The notes beneath the pieces were generated by a model. It ran no database searches. It worked only from the letters and a program-made list of their open reading frames with translations, and had not been told where the DNA came from. A stretch of DNA of 64,000 bases from Kitasatospora aureofaciens (GTDB lineage: Bacteria; Actinomycetota; Actinomycetes; Streptomycetales; Streptomycetaceae), in NCBI RefSeq assembly GCF_019192735.1, contig NZ_JAHTKP010000003.1, positions 62,001 through 126,000 of the forward strand. The letters are read 5' to 3'. The translations under genes were made by a program, and so were the position numbers. Within the stretch, counting starts at the first letter, position 1. Every line of letters begins with the position of its first letter. Of the stretch, positions 18,639 to 25,698 are shown in pieces.

Positions 18639-18733
18639 TCACTTGCGGACGGTGTCGCGGAGGTCGAGGTCGTCGATCCGGTCCTGGATGTCGGCGAGCC
18701 TCATGCGCACCGCTCGACGATGAGCTCGCTCAT
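18639..18733 (-). other. Two overlapping micro-ORFs (10 and 21 residues)
   Basis: After the 56-residue frame at 18730-18900, an ATGA overlap opens MSELIVERCA (18701-18733), and a second ATGA overlap opens a 21-residue frame that begins MRLADIQDRI (18639-18704) and ends DTVRK. The last peptide looks helical and charged, like a genuine protein C-terminus. Either these are coupled microproteins or they are pieces of one gene broken by frameshifts. Confidence 0.35.
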
Positions 18734-18900
18734 GCGGAGCGGAGGCCGGCCACCGAGCTGGTGGTCATCAGGGCGAGGGTCGGCGAGGACATTCGTGGGG
18801 CGGCGGCGATCCGGGCGGCCACCGCTCCGCCGCGCTCCCGGGTGGCGGGGCCCGCCTGGGGACCGTCGGGCTGGGGTGGGGGCGCGTCGGTGGAACTCAT
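18730..18900 (-). CDS. Small hypothetical protein (56 aa)
   Basis: The ATG at 18900 is preceded by a strong ribosome binding site, GGAGGAGGA, which supports translation. The 56-residue product is Pro/Gln-rich at its start and ends TTSSVAGLRSA after a stretch like ARIAAAPRMSSPTLAL. I do not recognise it. The stop overlaps the start of a further micro-ORF (ATGA), and that overlap repeats once more, so it may be the first part of a frameshifted gene. It lies upstream of the M20 gene on the same strand. Confidence 0.5.
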   Translation of the reverse strand: MSSTDAPPPQPDGPQAGPATRERGGAVAARIAAAPRMSSPTLALMTTSSVAGLRSA

Positions 18901-19091
18901 CTGTCCTCCTCCGGTACGGCCCCGGTCGGCCGCGCGGGGCTCCGGGCACGCCGAGGCTCAGGGCACGACGGGTGTCGCGGGCGCGGGTGGCCGCCCGGGA
19001 GGAAGCGCCCCGGGGGCGGGCCGTACCCGGTCAGTTCACCCGGTTGCCGGGCTTGTCGCATGCGGCGTGCACCCGCACGGGTGATCGTCCG
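18901..19091. other. Intergenic region without a recognised gene
   Basis: The 190-base gap between the small hypothetical gene and the convergent end of the MFS gene holds only the ribosome binding site of the former (about 18904-18912) and GC-rich sequence. I see no gene, RNA or clear terminator in it. Confidence 0.5.
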
Positions 19092-20243
19092 TTAGAGCCG
19101 GTCGGCGGAGGTTTGAGCAGTCGGCCAGGCGGCGCGGCGCAGCGTCCGGCCCACGGTCGAGGGCAGCAGGGCGGCGGCGAGCAGGGCGGCGATCGCGGTC
19201 AGTACGGCGGCGGGGGAGAGGTGGTCCAGCAGCAGCCCGCTGCCGAGCGTCCCGGCGGGCATGCCGGCGGTGAGCAGCGTCATGGTCGCGGCGATCACCC
19301 GGCCGCGGAGCTCGTCCGGCACCTGCTGGAAGACCAGCAGGTCGAGCATCACCCGCAGAGCCGGGATGCCGACCCCGGCCACGAACAGGGCCGCGAAGAC
19401 GGTGGCCGCCCCACCGGGGAGCAGCGGCGCCAGCGTCACCGGTACGGCGGCCCAGGCCGTCACCAGCAGCAGCACGCCGGGCCCGGCCAGCCGGTGCAGC
19501 CGGGAGACCAGGAGCGTCCCGGCCAGTGCCCCGAGGGCCTCGCCGGCCAGGGCGAGACCGATCCCGCCGCTGGTGGTGCCGTGGTCCTTGAGCAGCACCA
19601 TCACCGGCAGCACCAGTGCGGCCCCCGCGAGGTTGATCATCAGCAGGACACCGAGGGCGGGCCGCAGCAGCGGGGAGGCGGCGATCAGACGGAAGCCGGC
19701 CAGGGCGCCGCCCGGCTGCTGCTCGGCGGCCCGCTCGGGCCGGCCCGGGAAGCGCACCGCGACGGCGGCTGTCAGCGCGAGCAGCGAGGCGAGCGCGGCG
19801 CCCAGGAACGGCACCGACCGGCCGAGCCCGAACAGGAACCCGGCCAGCGGCGGGCCGGCCAGCGCGGCCCCGCTCATCCGGGCCTCGTCCTGGGCGAGTG
19901 CCTGCGGCAGCTGCTCGGGCGCGACCACCGAGCGCAGGGCCAGCATCCGGAGCGGACCGCTGTACGCGATGGTGGCGCCGACCACGACGGCGACCACCAG
20001 GAGGTGGGCCAGGGTCAGCCGGTGCAGCGCCATGGCCGCCGGGACGCTCGCGGAGGCGAGCAGCCGGGCGGCGTCGGCGGCGATCAGCACCTTGCGGCGG
20101 TCGAGGCGGTCGGCGACGGCGCCGCCGTGGACGCCCAGCAGCAGCGTCGCGGTCATCTGCAGGGCACCGAACGCGCCGGCGGCGGTGGAGGAGCCGGTGA
20201 GCGCGAGGACCAGCAGCGGGTAGGCGGTGTCGCCGACCCGCAT
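19092..20243 (-). CDS. MFS transporter with disrupted N-terminus
   Basis: The body is a clear major facilitator exporter: VADRLDRRKVLIAADAARLL is the loop 2-3 motif, followed by the remaining helices to a normal C-terminus (383 residues from the ATG at 20243). The family N-terminus is missing. Intact relatives start with about 15-25 residues such as NRDFRLLWAGQ before the helix-1 motif. Here TGQPAATLGMRVG is reached in a frame without a start, while a believable start, MTGQAQSTTAEAEQG at 20314, sits in another frame and runs straight into it. A small deletion with frameshift is the simplest explanation. The ATG at 20243 would lose part of helix 1. Confidence 0.7.
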   Translation of the reverse strand: MRVGDTAYPLLVLALTGSSTAAGAFGALQMTATLLLGVHGGAVADRLDRRKVLIAADAARLLASASVPAAMALHRLTLAHLLVVAVVVGATIAYSGPLRMLALRSVVAPEQLPQALAQDEARMSGAALAGPPLAGFLFGLGRSVPFLGAALASLLALTAAVAVRFPGRPERAAEQQPGGALAGFRLIAASPLLRPALGVLLMINLAGAALVLPVMVLLKDHGTTSGGIGLALAGEALGALAGTLLVSRLHRLAGPGVLLLVTAWAAVPVTLAPLLPGGAATVFAALFVAGVGIPALRVMLDLLVFQQVPDELRGRVIAATMTLLTAGMPAGTLGSGLLLDHLSPAAVLTAIAALLAAALLPSTVGRTLRRAAWPTAQTSADRL

Positions 20244-20312
20244 GCCCAGGGTGGCGGCGGGCTGTCCGGTCCCTGCTCCGCCTCGGCCGTCGTGCTCTGT
20301 GCTTGCCCTGTC

Positions 20313-20627
20313 ATGTCCGCCCCCTGGTCGTATTCGCGGCTTCGCAGCTCCCTCGACGGGCGGCTGGACTTCAGCTCCCCGCAGGACGGCTCGGTGGGCC
20401 CGCCCGGCCTTTTCGGGCACTTCACGCTGCGGCTCACGCCCGAGCGGCTGCTCCGGCTGCGGACCCAACTCGCCGAGATCTTCGACGAGGCGGGCGCCGA
20501 GGCGCCCAGCGAGGCGGACGACGCGATGGACGTGACGGTGTTCGCCCTGCTGTACGGACTCCGGCCGGGCGCGGACTCGCCGGGCACGGGATCGTCGGCC
20601 GCAGGATCGCCGGGCACGGAATCATAA
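20313..20627 (+). pseudogene. Probable remnant of an ArsR/HTH-type regulator (C-terminal part)
   Basis: The frame from 20313 encodes 104 residues. The middle, GHFTLRLTPERLLRLRTQLA, resembles the C-terminal helix region of ArsR-like regulators (HTH_20 group) that accompany MFS exporters. No helix-turn-helix precedes it and the ATG has no ribosome binding site. Its start overlaps the probable original start of the MFS gene on the other strand in a CATG. A deletion at this junction could have removed the DNA-binding domain and the MFS promoter together. An intact unknown small protein is the alternative. Confidence 0.4.
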
Positions 20628-20660
20628 ATTCCGGGCCGGTTGTCGGTGCGGTGGGACACG

Positions 20661-21158
20661 ATGTCCGGCATGTCGTATGAACTCCAGGCGCTGATAGGCA
20701 CGGTGGAGCTGCTGACGGTGGCGGCGGCCGAGGTGCCGGCCGCCCGCGTGGTGCCGCTCGCCCAGGGGCTGGCCCTGATCCCGGCCACCCCCGCGTTCCT
20801 GTCCGCCCTCCGACTCGACGGTGCCGAACGGAAGTCCGACGGCGAGGCCGCCTTCGCCTGGCACCCGGCGGGCTTCGAACTCAGGCTCGCCGCCTGGTCC
20901 AAGGCCGGCCCGATCGCCTGCGTCGAGGCCGAATTCTTCGGCGGTACCGGCGCCCAGTGCGCGGCCGTCTGGTCCGACGGCCGGCTCGATCTCGGCCCGC
21001 TCACCAGCGCGTTCGAGCCCTTCCCGCCCGAGGGCAGCCCGATCTCCCGCGCCCTGCGCCGGATCGGTGTCCGGACGGAGGCGGGCTGCCCGGACGAGTT
21101 CGAGACGGTCGGCCTGCACGCCCACCGCAGCACCGACGCCTGGGCGGCGGCGGGTTGA
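20661..21158 (+). CDS. Conserved hypothetical protein
   Basis: This 165-residue soluble protein has no recognisable catalytic motif. It resembles a Streptomyces family with a core of the type MSYELQALIG near the start, a short AWSKAGPIACVEAEFFGG segment in the middle and an alpha/beta pattern overall. The ATG at 20661 and the ATG at 20670 are both possible; neither has a good ribosome binding site, so a leaderless message is possible. It is monocistronic. I assign no function. Confidence 0.75.
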   Translation: MSGMSYELQALIGTVELLTVAAAEVPAARVVPLAQGLALIPATPAFLSALRLDGAERKSDGEAAFAWHPAGFELRLAAWSKAGPIACVEAEFFGGTGAQCAAVWSDGRLDLGPLTSAFEPFPPEGSPISRALRRIGVRTEAGCPDEFETVGLHAHRSTDAWAAAG

Positions 21159-21265
21159 GCCATGCGAGGGGCGGGCCGATGTAGGGCGCCGGGCCGACGC
21201 AGAGCACCGGCCGACGCGCCACCGTTCGGCGTACCTGCGGTGGCTGCGCCCGGAGGGCGGCCCCA

Positions 21266-21301
21266 CGGTGTGAGTCAGGCGATCTCGCCTGACTCACACC
21301 G
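21266..21301. repeat. Perfect 17-bp inverted repeat upstream of a secreted-protein gene
   Basis: Positions 21266-21282 and 21285-21301 are exact complements of each other, separated by two bases. The second arm ends at the ribosome binding site (GAGAGGAAG) of the gene starting at 21318. It could be a large operator dyad, a terminator for the upstream gene (no T-tract), or an mRNA hairpin that hides the ribosome binding site region. Confidence 0.85.
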
Positions 21302-21317
21302 AGAGGAAGCAGTACCC

Positions 21318-21845
21318 ATGCGTGCCACCTGGATGGCCGCCGCGCTGACCACAGCCCTCGCGCTGTCCCCGGTCGCCACGGCGTCCGCGAGCTCCGCGGG
21401 CAACGGCGCCGCGGCCCCTCGTACGTCCCCCGTCTCCGCTGCCTTCGTCCCGGTCGCGGCCCCGGCCGCCGTGCCGGCCCCGGCGATCCCTGCCCTCCCG
21501 GCCGCCCCGGCGGTTCCGGACCCGGGCGCCGCGCTCGGGGCTCTCGGCGACATCATCAAGCTGATCACCGGCCTGCTGTCGAGCGTGACCTCCGCGGTCC
21601 CCGACCTCGGCGCCGTCCAACAGCTCGTCGCCACCCTGGAGAGCACCCTGCAAGGCCTGATCGGCCAACTGCCCACGCTCCCGGTACCCGCGCCCCCGGC
21701 GACGGCCCCCGCCCCGTCGAAGCTCCCGGGCACCACCGCCCCCGCCCTGGAGGAGCAACTCGCCTCCGTCAAGGCGAAGGCCCAGGCCCTGGTCGACACC
21801 ACCGCCGCCCACCCCGCCCTTCGCCCCCACCCCACCGTCGGCTGA
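21318..21845 (+). CDS. Small secreted Ala/Pro-rich protein
   Basis: The 175-residue product has a Sec signal peptide (MRATWMAAALTTALALSPVA, cleavage near ASA-SS at about residue 25). It is followed by an Ala/Pro-rich linker, a hydrophobic/amphipathic segment (LGDIIKLITGLLSSVTSAVP, about 76-95), a second Pro-rich stretch and a C-terminal helix. There is no known catalytic motif. It starts at the ATG at 21318 with GAGAGGAAG upstream and follows a perfect inverted repeat. The function is unknown; a cell-surface or extracellular role is inferred. Confidence 0.8.
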   Translation: MRATWMAAALTTALALSPVATASASSAGNGAAAPRTSPVSAAFVPVAAPAAVPAPAIPALPAAPAVPDPGAALGALGDIIKLITGLLSSVTSAVPDLGAVQQLVATLESTLQGLIGQLPTLPVPAPPATAPAPSKLPGTTAPALEEQLASVKAKAQALVDTTAAHPALRPHPTVG

Positions 21846-21862
21846 CCCACCCGCCGACCCGA

Positions 21863-21906
21863 AAGGCCCCGATCCCTAGAACTCAAGAACCAGGGACCGG
21901 GGCCTT
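21863..21906. terminator. Bidirectional terminator
   Basis: A stem of AAGGCCCCG-TCCCT with its complement, a one-base bulge on each side and a 14-base loop lies between the convergent ends of the secreted-protein gene and the YajQ gene. T residues at both outer edges make it usable in both directions. Confidence 0.8.
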
Positions 21907-21934
21907 GTCACGTCCCCGCCGAGGGGGCCGGGGG

Positions 21935-22423
21935 TCAGCGGTAGTTCACGAACTGGATCGCGAAGTCCAGGTCCTTGCCCTTGAGGAGGGCCTGGACGGC
22001 CTGGAGGTCGTCGCGGCTCTTGGAGGTGACGCGCAGCTCGTCGCCCTGGACCTGGGCCTTGACGCCCTTGGGGCCCTCGTCGCGGATGATCTTCGCGACC
22101 TTCTTGGCATCGTCCGTGGTGATGCCCTCCTTCACGTTCGCGAAGATCTTGTACTCCTTGCCGGACAGCTGCGGGTCGCCGGCGTCCAGAGCCTTCAGCG
22201 ACAGTCCGCGCTTGACGAACTTGCTCTGCAGCACGTCCAGGATGGCCTTCACGCGCTCCTCGCCGCTGGCCTTCATCTCGATCTTCTCGCCGGAGCGGCT
22301 GATCTCGGCGCCGACGTTCTTGAAGTCGAAGCGGGTGGCGATCTCACGGGAGGTCTGGTTGATCGCGTTGTCGACCTCCTGCCACTCGACCTTCGAGACG
22401 ATGTCGAAACTGGAGTCGGCCAT
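21935..22423 (-). CDS. YajQ-family nucleotide-binding protein (UPF0234)
   Basis: This is a 162-residue protein with two ferredoxin-like RNP folds. The start is [20 protein letters not shown], the central part has [20 protein letters not shown], and it ends with the family tail [12 protein letters not shown]. YajQ proteins bind nucleotides or tRNA, and some bind cyclic di-GMP. The length and both domains are complete. The ATG at 22423 is preceded by AAGGAGA. It converges on the secreted-protein gene. Confidence 0.92.
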   Translation of the reverse strand: MADSSFDIVSKVEWQEVDNAINQTSREIATRFDFKNVGAEISRSGEKIEMKASGEERVKAILDVLQSKFVKRGLSLKALDAGDPQLSGKEYKIFANVKEGITTDDAKKVAKIIRDEGPKGVKAQVQGDELRVTSKSRDDLQAVQALLKGKDLDFAIQFVNYR

Positions 22424-22638
22424 GGGTGTTGGTCTCCTTGATGCTCTGGCTTCACTGGCACGGCCCGCCCCACAGGGCGCCCGCCGCCCCAGCCTATCCA
22501 GCGGCGCCCCGCCACGGCCCCCGACGACGGCGGCGCGGCCCTTGATCATCACGTGACCAATCGAGTGGCGAAGCACCCCCCGGCATCGGGTATCGTTTAC
22601 GAAGTCGAACGGGGCAGAGCCCCGGGGGACAAAATCCT

Positions 22639-22719
22639 GGCTGGTTGCCCGAGCGGCCAAAGGGAGCAGACTGTAAATCTGTCGCGCAAGCTACGCAGGT
22701 TCGAACCCTGCACCAGCCA
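22639..22719 (+). tRNA. tRNA-Tyr (GTA)
   Basis: Acceptor arms GGCTGGT (22639-22645) and ACCAGCC (22712-22718) pair perfectly. The anticodon GTA is at 22673-22675, the T-loop GTTCGAACC is intact and there is a long type II variable arm. The 3' CCA is not fully encoded. A -10-like TATCGT lies at 22591-22596. Confidence 0.97.
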
Positions 22720-22727
22720 CCGGATGG

Positions 22728-22774
22728 AAAACAGCCCCTGATCTGCGGAAACGCGGATCAGGGGCTGTTTTCGT
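22728..22774 (+). terminator. Intrinsic terminator after tRNA-Tyr
   Basis: A 16-bp stem (AAAACAGCCCCTGATC and complement), an inner GCG/CGC stem with a GAAA loop, and a TTTTCGTTT tail follow the tRNA within ten bases. Confidence 0.92.
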
Positions 22775-22920
22775 TTGCGCCGCCCATCGCGGGCACACTT
22801 ATTGCGCATTCCTTGCAATTGGGAGTTGAAGGCAGCAGAGTGGGAGTTCCGGGGGTGGGAGTCCTTCGACCGAGCTGATCGTCTTCCCAACCGGCGCCCG
22901 CCGGGACAGCGGCTCGCCCA

Positions 22921-22991
22921 CCCCCGGCCAAACCCCCGGCCAAGCCCCTGGCCAGCCCCCGGACGAACCTCCGGCCGTGCCTTCGGCCAAG
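22921..22991. repeat. 12-bp imperfect tandem repeat in the long leader of the KimA-like gene
   Basis: Six copies of CCCCCGGCCAAR-type units (one shortened by a base) lie in the otherwise geneless 22775-23036 stretch. The rest of that stretch shows no convincing gene. The conserved c-di-AMP (ydaO) riboswitch motifs were looked for by eye and not found. Confidence 0.75.
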
Positions 22992-23036
22992 CCCCCTCCG
23001 TGCGCCTGTCGCGCCCCCGCCATGCTCCCGTGCGCC

Positions 23037-23088
23037 GCGTCAACAACGCGTCAAGGCCACTCGTGGCGGCGTCAGGAACGCGTAGAGG
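23037..23088 (+). promoter_or_regulatory. Candidate KdpE box A with promoter, upstream of the KimA-like permease
   Basis: GCGTCAA occurs at 23037 and 23048 (11-bp period); GCGTCAG at 23069 and GCGTAGA at 23080 form a second 11-bp pair. TAGAGG at 23083-23088 could be the -10. Direct repeats on an 11-bp period are the usual target of OmpR-family regulators, and the same heptamer recurs upstream of kdp and behind kdpE. Assigning it to KdpE is inference. Confidence 0.55.
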
Positions 23089-23153
23089 CCGGCGAAGCGC
23101 CCGGGCCCGGGCCCGCAGGATCGGAGCAACAACCGACTGCGGAGGTCCCGTCG

Positions 23154-24986
23154 ATGTCCAGCGCCATCTCCACCGCGGCCGTCACGGCCGAGCCCGAGCC
23201 CCCGGATACCGGCGCGGGCGACGAACGGCACCGCCTCACGGCGCTCGGCGGCCTCGCCGCCCTCTCGCTGGACGCCATGGCCTCGGTGGCGTACGGGCCG
23301 GAGTCGATCGTCCTGGTGCTCGCCGCGGCCGGAGCGTACGGCCTGGGCTTCACGCTGCCCGTCACGGTGGCGATCGCGATCCTGCTGGCCGTGCTGGTGG
23401 CCTCCTACCGGCAGGTGATCGCGGCCTTCCCGGACGGCGGCGGCTCCTACGCGGTGGCCAAGGAGCACCTGGGCCGTCGGACGGCGCTGACGGCGGCCGC
23501 CTCGCTGGTGATCGACTACATCCTGAACGTGGCGGTCTCGGTGACCGCCGGGGTGGCCGCCCTGACCTCGGCCGTGCCGGGCCTGTACGACGACCGGGTC
23601 TGGCTCTGCTTGGGCGTGCTGGCCCTGGTGACGGCCGTGAACATGCGCGGGATAGCCGAGTCGGCCCGCTGGTTCATGGCGCCGACCGCCGTCTTCGTCC
23701 TCTCCATCCTGGCCATCATCGTGGTCGGCCTGTTCCGGGACGCCCCCGCGAGCACCGAGGCCGCCGCGGGCCACGCCTCCGTGCTGGCCGAGAACGCGAC
23801 GGCAGTCGGCGCGCTGCTGCTGCTCAAGGCCTTCGCCGCCGGATGCTCGGCGCTGACCGGTGTGGAGGCGGTGGCGAACGCCGTCCCGTCCTTCCGGACT
23901 CCGCGCGTGAAGCGGGCGCAGAACACCGAGGTCGCACTGGGCGTGCTGCTCGGCGTGATGCTGATCGGACTGGCCGTGCTGATCGGCCGCTTCCACCTCC
24001 AGCCGGTCGAGGGCGTCACCGTGCTCGCCCAGCTGGCCGACGCCTCGCTCGGCCACGGCGCCGCGTTCTACGTCGTCCAGTTCTCCACCGTGGTCCTGCT
24101 CGGCCTGGCCGCCAACACCTCCTTCGGCGGCCTGCCGGTCCTGCTCCACCTGCTCGCCCGGGACAACCACCTCCCGCACGTGTTCGCCCTGCGCGCCGAC
24201 CGGCAGGTGCACCGGCACGGCGTGCTGTTCCTGGCGGTGGTCTCGGCGGCGCTGCTGGTCGGCTCCGGCGGCGACGTCAACAGCCTGGTGCCGCTGTTCT
24301 CGATCGGCGTGTTCGTCGGCTTCACCATCTGCCAGGTCGGCATGGTCCGGCACTGGTACCTGCGCCGGCCGGACGGCTGGCGGCGGAAGGCCGCGCTGAA
24401 CGGTTTCGGCGCCCTGCTCACCGGCGTCGCGACCCTCGTCGTGACCGGCACCAAGTTCACCGAGGGCGCCTGGGGCATCGTCGTGGCGCTGCCGCTGATG
24501 GTGGTGCTCTTCGAGGCGATCCACCGCAGCTACGAGCGGATCGGCGAGCGCCTGGAGCTGGGCCGGGTGCCCGGCGCGGTGACCCGCCGGCGCAGCCTGG
24601 TCGTCGTCCCGGTCACCGCGATCACCCGGCTCACCCGGGACGGCCTGTCGGCGGCGCTGTCGCTCGGCGACGAGGTCATGGCGGTGACCGTGGTGCACGA
24701 GCAGGCCGAGGCGGAGGCGCTGCGCCGGGACTGGGAGCTGTGGCAGCCGGGCGTGCCGCTGGTGGAGATCCCGGAGGACCACCGCCGGCTGGGCCGGCCG
24801 ATCGCGGCCTTCGTCAACAAGCTCGGCGAGGAGCACGCGTACGACCGGCTGACCGTGCTGATCCCCGAGGTGGAGCCGGCCCACTGGTGGCAGCGAGCCC
24901 TGCAGAACCGGCGCGGCGCCGTGATCGACCGCGCCCTGCGCCGGAGCACCGACGCAGTGGTCTGCCGCCTCCGGATGAGGATGTGA
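23154..24986 (+). CDS. APC-family permease, KimA-like (probable potassium importer)
   Basis: The 610-residue protein has about twelve membrane helices and a soluble C-terminal domain (from about residue 470). The N-terminal motif LDAMASVAYGPESIVLVLAA, then SYRQVIAAFPDGGGSYAVAK, is the pattern of KimA/YdaO, a high-affinity K+/H+ symporter controlled by c-di-AMP in Firmicutes. The C-terminal part (RRRSLVVVPVTAITRLTRDG) has a USP-like fold, as in KimA. The ATG at 23154 has GGAGG upstream. Its location next to kdp and the shared box in its leader support a role in potassium uptake. An amino acid transporter is the alternative. Confidence 0.8.
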   Translation: MSSAISTAAVTAEPEPPDTGAGDERHRLTALGGLAALSLDAMASVAYGPESIVLVLAAAGAYGLGFTLPVTVAIAILLAVLVASYRQVIAAFPDGGGSYAVAKEHLGRRTALTAAASLVIDYILNVAVSVTAGVAALTSAVPGLYDDRVWLCLGVLALVTAVNMRGIAESARWFMAPTAVFVLSILAIIVVGLFRDAPASTEAAAGHASVLAENATAVGALLLLKAFAAGCSALTGVEAVANAVPSFRTPRVKRAQNTEVALGVLLGVMLIGLAVLIGRFHLQPVEGVTVLAQLADASLGHGAAFYVVQFSTVVLLGLAANTSFGGLPVLLHLLARDNHLPHVFALRADRQVHRHGVLFLAVVSAALLVGSGGDVNSLVPLFSIGVFVGFTICQVGMVRHWYLRRPDGWRRKAALNGFGALLTGVATLVVTGTKFTEGAWGIVVALPLMVVLFEAIHRSYERIGERLELGRVPGAVTRRRSLVVVPVTAITRLTRDGLSAALSLGDEVMAVTVVHEQAEAEALRRDWELWQPGVPLVEIPEDHRRLGRPIAAFVNKLGEEHAYDRLTVLIPEVEPAHWWQRALQNRRGAVIDRALRRSTDAVVCRLRMRM

Positions 24987-25040
24987 TCAGGGGCAGCATT
25001 CGCCCCGGTTCGCCACCAAATGTCTGATGACAACCTCATA

Positions 25041-25148
25041 TCTTGACGAGGTCTTAACGCGGGCCCTTAACGCCCTCGATATGCCCGGCACGTGCCCCCG
25101 CACCAGCCCTGAGCTGCGGGAAACCCCAGCGGGAGGCACGTGCCGGGC
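25041..25148. other. Structured intergenic region between the permease and kdp operon
   Basis: TCTTGACG at 25041 and TCTTAACG at 25052 form an 11-bp direct repeat, and a third TTAACG follows at 25067. Behind them GCCCGGCACGTGCC (25083-25096) pairs perfectly with 25135-25148 over a 38-base interior that can fold further. No gene is evident in the 25.0-25.5 kb gap apart from these elements. Confidence 0.5.
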
Positions 25149-25276
25149 CGCTTTGCCGACGGATTCCGTCCGGTCCGATCGACCTATGCTCGCCGCTGTG
25201 TTCACCGTGCCCCAGCGCTCAAGCGCCTCGTGAGAGAAGCTGCCGGCACCCGAAAACGTCTGGTCCGCATACAAAC

Positions 25277-25311
25277 GGGTCCCGGTACGGCTGCGCGCCG
25301 TGCCGGGACCC
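25277..25311. terminator. Strong hairpin upstream of the kdp operon
   Basis: Two 15-base arms (25277-25291 and 25297-25311) pair with one G-T wobble around a five-base loop. There is no T-tract. It is probably a terminator isolating the kdp promoter from upstream transcription. Confidence 0.5.
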
Positions 25312-25362
25312 GGGTGCGTTCGGTCTCGGTCCGATCACGACGGTCTCGGCCCGGTGAAGCGG

Positions 25363-25425
25363 CCGTCAAGGTCGCGTCAACGTCCTCCGTTCACCCGTAT
25401 GGAGGGCGTCAGGAACCCATAACGC
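25363..25425 (+). promoter_or_regulatory. Candidate KdpE box B with kdp operon promoter
   Basis: CCGTCAA at 25363 and GCGTCAA at 25374 are 11 bp apart; GCGTCAG follows at 25406. The twelve bases GGCGTCAGGAAC are identical to those in box A. TAACGC at 25420-25425 is a possible -10 at the same distance (14 bases) from the third box as in box A. The first protein start is about 100 bases further on. Confidence 0.6.
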
Positions 25426-25527
25426 GCCCATGACGGCTGGTTTGCTGCTTCAGCCGGTCGTCCGCCGGTGTCGCGAACGGCCCCCCGGCCGGTCGCGGCA
25501 GTCTCCCGAACCACTCTGGTGGAGCCC

Positions 25528-25611
25528 ATGTCCGACCTCATCTACGTCGGTGTCACGGTCGCCGTGTTCGCCGTCATCGCCCTGATCGCGCGGGGGGTGG
25601 AGAAGCTGTGA
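25528..25611 (+). CDS. 27-residue single-helix membrane peptide ahead of kdpF
   Basis: This tiny gene starts MSDLIYVGVTVAVF and ends [10 protein letters not shown]. It encodes one membrane helix with a basic C-terminal end. The ATG has a good ribosome binding site (GTGGAG at 25519-25524), and the stop overlaps the kdpF GTG (GTGA), so the two are coupled. It resembles KdpF in size and topology but is a separate gene. A second KdpF-like stabilising subunit or a small regulator of the pump are possible roles. No function is established from sequence alone. Confidence 0.65.
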   Translation: MSDLIYVGVTVAVFAVIALIARGVEKL

Positions 25612-25697
25612 GTGCCGAGAACCTCGCAGGTCTGATCGTGGCCGTCGCACTCGTCGGCTATCTCGTCGTGGCGCTGATCTTCCCGGAGAAGTTCTGA
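25608..25697 (+). CDS. kdpF: K+-transporting ATPase subunit KdpF
   Basis: The 29-residue KdpF peptide stabilises the KdpFABC complex. It has a single helix, [20 protein letters not shown], followed by IFPEKF, a typical KdpF ending. The GTG at 25608 overlaps the preceding micro-gene stop, and the stop is one base before the kdpA ATG. Confidence 0.88.
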   Translation: MSAENLAGLIVAVALVGYLVVALIFPEKF

Positions 25698-25698
25698 C

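Noticed and set aside
22775..23150. c-di-AMP (ydaO) riboswitch in the leader of the KimA-like gene
   Set aside because: The conserved riboswitch motifs were not visible by eye; only repeats and OmpR-type boxes were found. A covariance search would settle it.
22775..25027. Long plus-strand frame over the KimA-like gene
   Set aside because: It is a shadow frame made of Arg/Pro/Gly-rich sequence. The permease lies in another frame with a good ribosome binding site and clear helices.
25027..25233. 68-residue plus-strand frame between the permease and kdp
   Set aside because: It has no ribosome binding site and spans the inverted repeat at 25083-25148, so it is probably not coding.
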